Of a DNA stretch of 5,594 nt, positions 1-5,594 are shown piece after piece. The translations under genes and the position numbers were made by a program. The stretch is taken from positions 1 to 5,594 of the forward strand of contig CAJCIF010000037.1 of the NCBI GenBank assembly GCA_903970355.1. The letters are read 5' to 3'. The stretch is from Actinomycetota bacterium (lineage in GTDB: Bacteria > Cyanobacteriota > Vampirovibrionia > Obscuribacterales > Obscuribacteraceae). The notes under the pieces are model-generated. The model did not search any database and had not been told where the DNA came from. It saw only the letters and a program-made list of their open reading frames with translations. The stretch's first letter is position 1. The number at the start of each line of letters is the position of its first letter.

Positions 1-90
1 TAAATTTAATAAATCTGTTTGGCTATCGTCTGGGTTGGGGTATTTCCCAAAAATTCAGGCTTTGCCGCGTATTATCCCCTTCTTTTGCAC

Positions 91-119
91 TTGTCAGGAG
101 AATAATGTAAAAATATGAT
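91..119 (+). promoter_or_regulatory. Predicted sigma-70-type promoter upstream of the 98-aa gene
   Basis: The hexamer TTGTCA (91-96, one mismatch to TTGACA) is followed by exactly 17 bases and then TATGAT (114-119, one mismatch to TATAAT). Transcription would start near 126 and leave a leader of about 65 nt before the ATG at 192. The preceding 90 bases are fairly AT-rich and hold no gene I can recognise. This is a consensus match by eye; no transcription data support it. Confidence 0.6.
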
Positions 120-191
120 ACGGGAGAACAAACGGCGACACTCTGTTTCCATACTCCCAAAGGAAACCCAAAGTCCAGGTAGGTAGTACTC

Positions 192-488
192 ATGTCCACA
201 GCAAAGCGAAAAGCAAACTCAGAATCGGAATGCCGATTCCTTCAAATTGTCACAACATCCGAATCCGGTGCCTTTGTGCTGGCGTTGCCGCCCAGGCTAA
301 AAGGAGATCAGTCGGAGTTGGAAGTTATGCTCGGCAAAGTTTTTTCCGGCAGACGCTTTTCCCCTGATAACCTGGCATTGGCTCAACAACTGTCTTTGAA
401 CTGGTGCGAATCGAAAGCGCGGTCGCACGGCATTAGTTTCGAAGAGTGCTTCGGGCAGGAAAACTATTCCGCGTCATCGCCTTCTTGA
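192..488 (+). CDS. Hypothetical protein, 98 aa, convergent with gyrA
   Basis: I do not recognise this protein. The ATG at 192 is the first usable start, because an in-frame TAG lies at 180-182. Purine-rich AGG repeats at 177-183 end 8 bases before it and can serve as a ribosome binding site. A good promoter sits at 91-119. The 98 residues start with a basic, Ser-rich stretch (about 1-13). A hydrophobic segment around 27-33 (GAFVLAL) is too short to span a membrane, and a mixed helical-looking region follows (about 40-85) with one Trp and a few scattered Cys. No signal peptide, metal-binding cluster or DNA-binding motif is evident. The last 25 bp (464-488) overlap the 3' end of gyrA on the other strand, so the two transcripts must be complementary at their ends. 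Codon use looks like ordinary coding sequence. The promoter, ribosome site and start together make a real gene likely but unproven. Confidence 0.55.
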   Translation: MSTAKRKANSESECRFLQIVTTSESGAFVLALPPRLKGDQSELEVMLGKVFSGRRFSPDNLALAQQLSLNWCESKARSHGISFEECFGQENYSASSPS

Positions 489-3022
489 GGCTCTGAAGAA
501 GTCTCGCCATTGCCTTCCAGAACTGGTTCGATTAGTGGTGTAACTGATACCACGGAATCGTCTTCGCCCAATTGTTGAATGCGTACGCCTGTTGCCATCC
601 GGCCTTGAGCGCTAATCGCATCTACTTCCTGGCGCACCACAATACCGTTGGCGGTGGCAATCATGACACCGTCCCCGGGCCTGACTACGCGCAGACCGGC
701 CATGCGAGATTGAGCGTTCTTGAATTTTGTGGCAATAAGACCAATGCCGCCCCGTCCCTGCTGGCGGAATTCATCCAGACTGACGCGCTTGCCGAAACCA
801 TCGTTGGTGACAACCAGGGCATAGACATCGGAATTGGGTTCGACGATATCGAAGCCCACTAACTTGTCGCCTTCTCTTAGAGTGATAGCGTGCACACCGC
901 GCGCTGTTCTACCCATTGGGCGAAGTTCATCTTCGCTATAGCGAATGCACATGCCGCCGCTTGTACCTAGCAGTACATCTGCCTTGCCGTCTGATGGTCT
1001 GACCCAAACCAACTCGTCAGTATCACCAAGACTGATGGCAATAATGCCGCTTCGTCTGATGTTAGCAAACTCAGACATCTGTACCTTTTTGATATAGGCA
1101 TTCTGTGTAAGCATGATGAGGTAAGACTCCTCATCAAATTTAGAGACAGGAATAATGGTTGTCACACTCTCGTCTTGCGAGACGTTTACGACGTTGATAA
1201 TTGGCAAGCCACGAGCGGTGCGTCCGCCTTCCGGCAAGTCCATAACCTCAACGGAATAAACCTGTCCGCGCGATGTGAAGACAAGCAAGTAATCGTGCAT
1301 GTTGGCAGTGAAGAAGTGTTTGAGATCATCTTCTTCTTTAGTCTTCATACCTGTTACGCCGCGCGTATTACGTCTTTGACGTTTGAAAGTATCAAGCGGA
1401 ATACGCTTTATGTAGTCTTGCTTGGTGATAAAGATTGCCATGGCATCATTCGGTGTCAAATCCTTATCGGTGAGATCGTATTGGCCGTCACCTTCGATCT
1501 TGGTGCGGCGATCATCGCCATATTTGTCGCGGATCTCAATCAATTCTTTCTTGATGATTTCTTCAACTAATTTGCGATCGGCAAGGATTTTTTTGTATTC
1601 CGCAATTTTTTCCAATTCCGCTTTGTGGTCGGCTTGAATTTTCTCGCGTTCCAATCCTGTTAAGCGGCGCAATTGCATTTCTAAAATGGCACTGGCTTGC
1701 GGCTCATCCAGCTCGAAAGTTTTCATCAAACCTTCTCTGGCCTTTTCAGTAGAATCGGCAGCCCGAATCAGCTTAATGACGGCATCCAGGTTTTTGAGCG
1801 CTTTTAGATAGCCCTCTAAAATGTGGGCTCTGTCTTCTGCTTTGCGTAAGAAGTATTGCGTGCGTCTTGTGACGACTTCGATGCGGTGGTCGATAAATTC
1901 ATCGATCATCGAGGCCAGTTGCAGTGTGGCCGGGCGCAAACTTTTTTGCCCACCGGCTGTGCGTTGCCGTACAAGAGCAAGAGTGTTGACGGGGAATGAT
2001 TGTTGCAACTGCGTGTGCTTGTAGAGATTGTTGAGAACAACATTCGGCTGTGCATCACGTTTCAGTTCGATTACGACCCGCAAACCGTGGCGATTCGTTT
2101 CGTCGTTGATATCACTGATACCGGAAAGTTTTTCTTCTCTTACCAGGTCTGCAACTCGCTTTGTGAAAGCTTCAGGCCCGATCATATAAGGCAATTCCGT
2201 AACGACGATCGCCATACGCTCCTTGCGGCCACCACCGCTTGCAATCTGTTCAATTGTGGCAACGCCGCGCACCGGGATCGAACCTTTACCGGTTGTGTAA
2301 GCCTCTACGATTCCTTCGGTACCCATGATAATTCCGCCTGACGGAAAATCGGGACCCTTAATCCACTTCATCAAATCTTTGGAAGTGAGATCGCGATTCT
2401 CGAGTTTGGCAAGCGTTCCATCTAAAACTTCGCGTAAATTATGGGGCGGAATGTTTGTCGCCATGCCTACTGCGATGCCTGAAGATCCATTGAGAAGAAG
2501 AGCCGGGACACGCGACGGCAACACTTCCGGTTCTTTGGCGGAATCATCAAAGTTTGGCCGCATATCGACTGTTTCTGCATCGATATCGGCAAGAGTTTCT
2601 AAAGCAAGAGGAGCGAGTTTTGCTTCGGTATAGCGCATCGCCGCTGGTGGATTGTCGAGATCACCGAAATTGCCGTGACCGTCAACCAACACATAACGAC
2701 TAGCGCTTGGTTGAGCCAATCTCACCAATGCTTCGTAAATGGCAGAGTCGCCATGAGGATGGTATTTAGCCATCACAAGACCAACGGCGTTGGCAGACTT
2801 CTTGTGTCTGGCATTAGGCGTCATGCCATTTTCAAACATGCAATAGATAATGCGGCGGTGCACCGGCTTAAGACCGTCCCTGACATCGGGAATGGCGCGG
2901 CTAATGATGACCGACATGGCGTAATCAATGAAGGAACGGCGCATTTCATTGCCGACTTCAATGGTTACAATCCGTTCTCCGGGTCCACCTGATCCACCCG
3001 CGGCTGGCGTTTGTGTAGTCAC
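464..3022 (-). CDS. gyrA: DNA gyrase subunit A (type IIA topoisomerase, DNA-cleaving subunit)
   Basis: GyrA is the breakage-reunion subunit of the cytoplasmic A2B2 gyrase, which introduces negative supercoils using ATP hydrolysed by GyrB. The protein has 852 residues, a normal length. After a Gly-rich N-terminus (1-27) come the YAMSVI and [13 protein letters not shown] signatures (34-57). The quinolone pocket [10 protein letters not shown] (88-97) follows, then the catalytic Arg130-Tyr131 in AAMRYTE. The tower and coiled-coil dimerisation arms run to about 510. The C-terminal domain (about 515-830) shows six box-like turns, near 551, 600, 654, 704, 756 and 807, as expected for a six-bladed beta-pinwheel. 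This favours GyrA over ParC. The first box is QRRNTRG (549-555) instead of the classical QRRGGKG. An acidic tail (about 835-852) follows. The start is GTG: an in-frame TGA at 3040-3038 excludes anything longer, and GAGGA lies upstream. The gene is divergent from lysS and overlaps the 98-aa gene at its 3' end. gyrB is not in the window. Confidence 0.97.
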   Translation of the reverse strand: MTTQTPAAGGSGGPGERIVTIEVGNEMRRSFIDYAMSVIISRAIPDVRDGLKPVHRRIIYCMFENGMTPNARHKKSANAVGLVMAKYHPHGDSAIYEALVRLAQPSASRYVLVDGHGNFGDLDNPPAAMRYTEAKLAPLALETLADIDAETVDMRPNFDDSAKEPEVLPSRVPALLLNGSSGIAVGMATNIPPHNLREVLDGTLAKLENRDLTSKDLMKWIKGPDFPSGGIIMGTEGIVEAYTTGKGSIPVRGVATIEQIASGGGRKERMAIVVTELPYMIGPEAFTKRVADLVREEKLSGISDINDETNRHGLRVVIELKRDAQPNVVLNNLYKHTQLQQSFPVNTLALVRQRTAGGQKSLRPATLQLASMIDEFIDHRIEVVTRRTQYFLRKAEDRAHILEGYLKALKNLDAVIKLIRAADSTEKAREGLMKTFELDEPQASAILEMQLRRLTGLEREKIQADHKAELEKIAEYKKILADRKLVEEIIKKELIEIRDKYGDDRRTKIEGDGQYDLTDKDLTPNDAMAIFITKQDYIKRIPLDTFKRQRRNTRGVTGMKTKEEDDLKHFFTANMHDYLLVFTSRGQVYSVEVMDLPEGGRTARGLPIINVVNVSQDESVTTIIPVSKFDEESYLIMLTQNAYIKKVQMSEFANIRRSGIIAISLGDTDELVWVRPSDGKADVLLGTSGGMCIRYSEDELRPMGRTARGVHAITLREGDKLVGFDIVEPNSDVYALVVTNDGFGKRVSLDEFRQQGRGGIGLIATKFKNAQSRMAGLRVVRPGDGVMIATANGIVVRQEVDAISAQGRMATGVRIQQLGEDDSVVSVTPLIEPVLEGNGETSSEPQEGDDAE

Positions 3023-3034
3023 GTTGTTACAAAT

Positions 3035-3039
3035 TCCTC
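3035..3039 (-). promoter_or_regulatory. Ribosome binding site of gyrA (GTG start)
   Basis: On the minus strand GAGGA lies 12 bases before the GTG start codon (3022-3020), slightly longer than ideal spacing. The in-frame TGA at 3040-3038 overlaps this site, so GTG is the first usable start and the translated N-terminus begins MTTQTP. Confidence 0.6.
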
Positions 3040-3285
3040 AAGATATCGATTTTTGGACAGAGCCAAGCAAAAATGCTGCAAGAACTCTAAACAGGCTCGT
3101 GCAGCTCATGTAAAGGGCGTTGGCGCTTATACTTTTGCATCAGCCACAGTATAACATCTGGAGCCATATCGCTTCAGTACTGATGCCATGCGGCTTAACG
3201 CTGTAAACCCCGGCCGTCTGCTTCGTGCTATAAGGTTTGTGCAACGGGGCGATTTCGCGCCTTGTTTAGGAAAATTAAGGGTCCT

Positions 3286-3289
3286 GAGG
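3286..3289 (+). promoter_or_regulatory. Possible ribosome binding site pointing to an alternative lysS start
   Basis: GAGG at 3286-3289 lies 9 bases before a TTG at 3299 that is in frame with lysS. Starting there would add six residues to the protein. The ATG at 3317 has only a weak GAAAAG (3308-3313) close in front of it. The true start may therefore be TTG 3299, although the ATG agrees better with the usual N-terminus of the family. Confidence 0.3.
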
Positions 3290-3316
3290 CCACACATTTT
3301 GACGATAGAAAAGTTG

Positions 3317-4816
3317 ATGACTGAGAAAGACGACAGTACAAGAATGCGCGATGAGCGCCTGAGAAAGTTGGAAGCCCTTAAAGCTGAGGGTGTCAATCCG
3401 TATCCCTACAAATTTGTGCGCTCGGACATGGCAGCCGAGCTGCAACGGCGTTATGCCGATTTGGCTCCCGGCGTTGAAACCGAAGATGTGGTCACGGTTT
3501 GCGGACGCATTCTCAACGAACGCAACACCTGGATGTTTGTAGATGTTTATGATGAATCAGGAAAAATTCAGCTTTTCTGCCATAAAGAAAATCTTTCTGA
3601 AGACGCGCTCAAACGGCTCAGGTTGCTGGATAAGGGCGATTTCCTCGGGGCAACAGGCACAGTGCGACGCACTAAGCAAGGCGAGCTGTCCGTCAAAGTG
3701 ACCTCATATGAGATCCTCGGAAAATCACTGCAGCCTTTGCCGGATAGTTGGCAGGGCTTCACTGATGTGGAAGCACGATATCGCCACCGCTATGTCGATC
3801 TTATTATCAATCCGGATGTGCGGGAAACCTTCCGTAATCGCAGTTTGATCGTAAGAACGATCAGGCAGTTTCTTGACAGCCGCGGCTATCTTGAAATAGA
3901 GACACCGGTATTACAGGTGGAGGCAGGTGGTGCTGATGCCCGGCCCTTTGTCACTCATCACAATACGCTCGATATCGAATTGTACATGCGTATAGCCACT
4001 GAGCTTCATCTCAAAAGATTGATTGTAGGTGGTTTTGAAAAGGTCTACGAAATTGGCCGCATTTTTCGCAATGAGGGTATAAGCACTCGCCATAACCCTG
4101 AGTTCACCATGATGGAACTTTATTGTGCCTATGGTGATTATGAGGACATGATGCAACTGACTGAAGAGTTGCTTGCCGCCACGGCTCAAAGCGTCCATGG
4201 CAAAACGAAATTCGAATATGCAATTGATGACAAGGAAACAGTTGAAATCAACTTTACGGCTCCCTTTCCGCGTTTGCGCATGAATGCCGCCATAAAGCAG
4301 GTTACCGGCGTAGATTTTGATTCGGTGCACGATTTTGAAAAGGCCAGGGAGCTCGCTAAATCTCTCAATGTCGACGTGAAAGATAAGCGTAATCGCGGTG
4401 AAGTAGTCAATGAAGTCTTTGAAGAACTGGTTGAGCACACGCTTATACAGCCAACCTTCATCATTGATTACCCTGTTGAAATTTCCCCCCTTACGAAGGT
4501 TCATCGTGAGAGGCAAGGAGAAGTAGAACGGTTTGAATTATTTGTGGCCGGCCGCGAACTGGCAAATGGCTATAGTGAATTGACCGATCCCCTCGATCAA
4601 CGTAAACGCCTGGAAGAACAGGGCAAGAAGAAAGCGGCAGGCGATCTTGAGGCTATGCCTCTTGATCTCGACTTCATTCTGGCAATGGAATACGGTATGC
4701 CCCCAACAATGGGTATTGGCATAGGAATAGATCGGCTTGTTATGCTAATAGCAAATAAGCAATCTGTTCGAGATGTGATTGCATTTCCTACCATGAAGCC
4801 GATCGCCAAAACCTAA
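3317..4816 (+). CDS. lysS: Lysyl-tRNA synthetase, class II
   Basis: This enzyme charges tRNA-Lys with lysine in the cytoplasm using ATP. From the ATG at 3317 it has 499 residues, close to the roughly 500 usual for bacterial class II LysRS. The N-terminal helix (RDERLRKLEALKAEGVNPYP) leads into an OB-fold anticodon-binding domain (about 58-135). The class II core follows: motif 1 around 171-200, motif 2 around 240-272 with FRNEG (catalytic Arg251) and HNPEFTMMELY, and motif 3 around 466-477 with GIGIDR (Arg473). The lysine-pocket segment GRELANGYSELTDP is near 412-425. No key residue is missing. The frame stays open upstream to an ATG at 3188, but those 43 Arg-rich residues look like untranslated leader and contain the probable promoter. 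A TTG at 3299 is an alternative start. The downstream 170-aa gene begins 3 bases after the stop. The protein is unlikely to be the GenX/EpmA paralogue, since that lacks the OB domain seen here. Confidence 0.96.
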   Translation: MTEKDDSTRMRDERLRKLEALKAEGVNPYPYKFVRSDMAAELQRRYADLAPGVETEDVVTVCGRILNERNTWMFVDVYDESGKIQLFCHKENLSEDALKRLRLLDKGDFLGATGTVRRTKQGELSVKVTSYEILGKSLQPLPDSWQGFTDVEARYRHRYVDLIINPDVRETFRNRSLIVRTIRQFLDSRGYLEIETPVLQVEAGGADARPFVTHHNTLDIELYMRIATELHLKRLIVGGFEKVYEIGRIFRNEGISTRHNPEFTMMELYCAYGDYEDMMQLTEELLAATAQSVHGKTKFEYAIDDKETVEINFTAPFPRLRMNAAIKQVTGVDFDSVHDFEKARELAKSLNVDVKDKRNRGEVVNEVFEELVEHTLIQPTFIIDYPVEISPLTKVHRERQGEVERFELFVAGRELANGYSELTDPLDQRKRLEEQGKKKAAGDLEAMPLDLDFILAMEYGMPPTMGIGIGIDRLVMLIANKQSVRDVIAFPTMKPIAKT

Positions 4817-4819
4817 GAT

Positions 4820-5332
4820 ATGTCGCTTGCCCGTTTTTATCTTTATCGCGAAAAGGTGATCATTCCTGCGGTTGAACTGACCGAAGCCGGATTTTACATT
4901 GATGCCAAACCTGTGGTTGTGGTTGGCATTCGCGATCGCGCTCAGATCGAAAAAATGTTGGTTAAGGCGCTGTCCACAGCCAACACAGTCATCCCCACTC
5001 CTGAACCCGATGGTGAAGCCGGCTCGCTCCTGCTTGAAAAACTCAACCTGACGAAATGGTCTTCTTTTGAAAAGCAGGCTGTGATGTACACAATTTATCG
5101 TGGTGGCGGTTACATAACGGTTTATGCAACCGGCAGAGGTGCCGATGGTATGTGGAGTAATGAAGCCAGTCACAAGCGGCTTTTTCACCCCACCCTTTCG
5201 GCAGGGCAGCTAGCCGAGCGGCTTATTGAAGATATGGTTAAACGGCCGGAAGCGCGGGCCGAACAATTTGGCCTCATGGTCATTCCGAAAGAACCGCAAG
5301 AACCGAAAGCGATTGGACAGAGCGCTGGTTAG
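4820..5332 (+). CDS. Conserved-looking hypothetical protein, 170 aa, coupled to lysS
   Basis: I do not recognise a named family. The ATG at 4820 follows the lysS stop by three bases (TAA-GAT-ATG) in the same reading frame. No clear ribosome binding site precedes it, so translation probably depends on ribosomes ending lysS. The 170 residues look like a soluble alpha/beta protein with no signal peptide or membrane helix. Beta-rich segments are at about 5-36 (RFYLYREK, then a Val-rich strand) and 87-104 (VMYTIYRGGGYITVYATGRG). A helix is likely at about 39-52 and another at 126-141. Pro-rich linkers are at 58-64 and 156-163, and the C-terminal tail looks disordered. Aromatic and Gly-rich residues around 90-112 (YRGGG, GRGADGMW) are the most motif-like part. 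I cannot assign catalytic residues. The gene is almost certainly coding, given its length, its tight spacing and its protein-like composition. Confidence 0.85.
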   Translation: MSLARFYLYREKVIIPAVELTEAGFYIDAKPVVVVGIRDRAQIEKMLVKALSTANTVIPTPEPDGEAGSLLLEKLNLTKWSSFEKQAVMYTIYRGGGYITVYATGRGADGMWSNEASHKRLFHPTLSAGQLAERLIEDMVKRPEARAEQFGLMVIPKEPQEPKAIGQSAG

Positions 5333-5352
5333 GCACCATATCTAGTATCGCG

Positions 5353-5366
5353 GCCTGGTATCAGGC
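5353..5366. terminator. Weak hairpin between convergent genes
   Basis: GCCTG (5353-5357) pairs with CAGGC (5362-5366) around the loop GTAT. It lies just after the 170-aa gene and overlaps the stop codon of the convergent minus-strand gene. Only a broken T-run (TTCTTCC) follows on the plus strand, so if it terminates transcription it is a weak terminator for the lysS operon. It is too short to be called with confidence. Confidence 0.3.
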
Positions 5367-5594
5367 TTCTTCCGGTTCGTCTTCATTCTGACGAGCAATT
5401 TCTTCTACGTGAGCGACAACGCGCTCAAACTCTTCGTCGCTTTCGATTGTTTGAAATATAGACTGATCGTCACGTTGAATGAGACGCATAATTACAAGCG
5501 AACCATCATCATCTTCTGTGGGCTCGCCCTTTTCACCCACCTTTAGAAGAAGAGCGTATTCTTGATTTTCAAATTCGAAAATGTCAAGAATCTG
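5361..5594 (-). CDS. DUF1292 (YrzB-like) family protein, partial, N-terminus outside window
   Basis: The minus strand is open from the window edge to a TGA at 5363-5361 and gives 77 residues of a C-terminal part. The visible sequence begins QILDIFEFENQEYALLLKVG, continues through an acidic loop (EKGEPTEDDDGS), then LVIMRLIQRDDQSIFQTIES and a Glu-rich helix (DEEFERVVAHVEEIARQ), and ends in an acidic tail. This alternation of short beta strands and a final helix, with a strongly acidic composition, matches the small DUF1292 family (Bacillus YrzB type), whose function is not established. Full members are about 90-110 residues, so perhaps 10-30 are missing. No start codon is seen upstream of the conserved part within the window. 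The gene converges on the 170-aa gene with a 28-bp gap. The family call comes from memory of its sequence pattern. Confidence 0.8.
   Translation of the reverse strand, partial: QILDIFEFENQEYALLLKVGEKGEPTEDDDGSLVIMRLIQRDDQSIFQTIESDEEFERVVAHVEEIARQNEDEPEEA

Larger units (their letters stand above)
3023..3316. promoter_or_regulatory. Divergent gyrA-lysS intergenic region with promoter candidates
   Basis: This 294-bp stretch separates the 5' ends of two divergent genes and must hold both promoters. For lysS the best candidate is an extended -10 element, TGC-TATAAG at 3226-3234, without a good -35; transcription would start near 3241. Another plus-strand -10-like hexamer is TATAAC (3150-3155). 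For gyrA, minus-strand candidates are TATACT (3153-3148) and TTTACA (3114-3109) followed 17 bases on by a poor TTTAGA (3091-3086). None is decisive. An inverted repeat, GCATCAG (3137-3143) with CTGATGC (3180-3186), and the palindrome CAGTACTG (3175-3182) lie in the middle and could be operator-like or chance. I see no T-box or other riboswitch architecture in the short lysS leader. Confidence 0.4.

Noticed and set aside
35..50. Small hairpin TTGGG/CCCAA near the left edge
   Set aside because: It has only five pairs and no T-run on either strand, so it is not supported as a terminator.
404..428. Inverted repeat GTGCGA/TCGCAC downstream of the gyrA stop, considered as a gyrA terminator
   Set aside because: The 6-bp stem has a 13-base loop and no T-run after it on the minus strand. 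It lies inside the 98-aa coding region and is probably chance.
481..501. Hairpin CTTCTT/AAGAAG at the gyrA/98-aa gene overlap
   Set aside because: It is weak and A/T-rich at its ends, lacks a T-run on both strands, and is explained by Glu- and Ser-rich coding on the two strands.
1175..1570. A 131-codon plus-strand open frame inside gyrA
   Set aside because: It is antisense to the conserved C-terminal domain of gyrA and has no recognisable protein features.
3241..3316. T-box or other riboswitch in the lysS leader
   Set aside because: The likely leader is only about 75 nt, far too short for a T-box, and has no terminator-antiterminator pair or T-box-like consensus that I can see.
3127..3396. 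An 89-codon minus-strand open frame over the lysS 5' end and intergenic region
   Set aside because: It overlaps the lysS start antisense, is Ser/Arg-rich without pattern, and occupies the region needed for the gyrA promoter.
3911..4516. A 201-codon open frame on the minus strand inside lysS
   Set aside because: It lies wholly antisense to a gene with intact class II motifs, its translation looks like no protein family, and it has no clear ribosome site. It is a shadow frame.
4745..5188. A 147-codon minus-strand open frame across the lysS/170-aa junction
   Set aside because: It is antisense to two coding regions, and its odd composition (rich in His, Asn, Arg and Phe) is typical of a shadow of Glu-, Lys- and Val-rich coding sequence.

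Overview
This is a compact stretch of bacterial chromosome carrying mostly housekeeping genes. It has two well-recognised genes, gyrA (DNA gyrase subunit A, minus strand) and lysS (class II lysyl-tRNA synthetase, plus strand), and three small genes of unknown or poorly known function. There is no sign of mobile elements, CRISPR arrays, tRNA or rRNA genes, or prophage. GC content looks balanced, and codon use shows no obvious break between genes.

Layout: bases 1-191 are non-coding and hold a good sigma-70-type promoter at 91-119. It should drive a 98-residue hypothetical gene at 192-488 (+). The 3' end of that gene overlaps the 3' end of gyrA (464-3022, -) by 25 bp, tail to tail. A 294-bp divergent intergenic region (3023-3316) separates the 5' ends of gyrA and lysS and must hold both promoters. 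lysS (3317-4816, +) is followed after only 3 bases, in the same frame, by a 170-residue gene of unknown function (4820-5332, +), probably cotranscribed with it. A 28-bp gap then leads to the convergent 3' end of a small acidic DUF1292/YrzB-like gene (5361-5594, -), whose N-terminus lies beyond the window.

Organism: the combination is bacterial and not proteobacterial-looking. DUF1292-type proteins are best known from Firmicutes and also occur in the cyanobacterial lineage. The GyrA DNA-wrapping box is divergent (QRRNTRG), in a way that recalls cyanobacterial GyrA from memory. A member of the non-photosynthetic cyanobacterial sister lineages (Vampirovibrionia/Melainabacteria, for example Obscuribacterales) is my best guess. 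This is tentative inference, not something the sequence proves.

Gene teamwork: gyrase and lysyl-tRNA synthetase act in DNA topology and translation and are not functionally linked. Their adjacency is simple divergence. The one context-based lead is the conserved-looking 170-residue protein coupled to lysS. I found no convincing undescribed multi-gene system here; the points worth a second look are small-scale.
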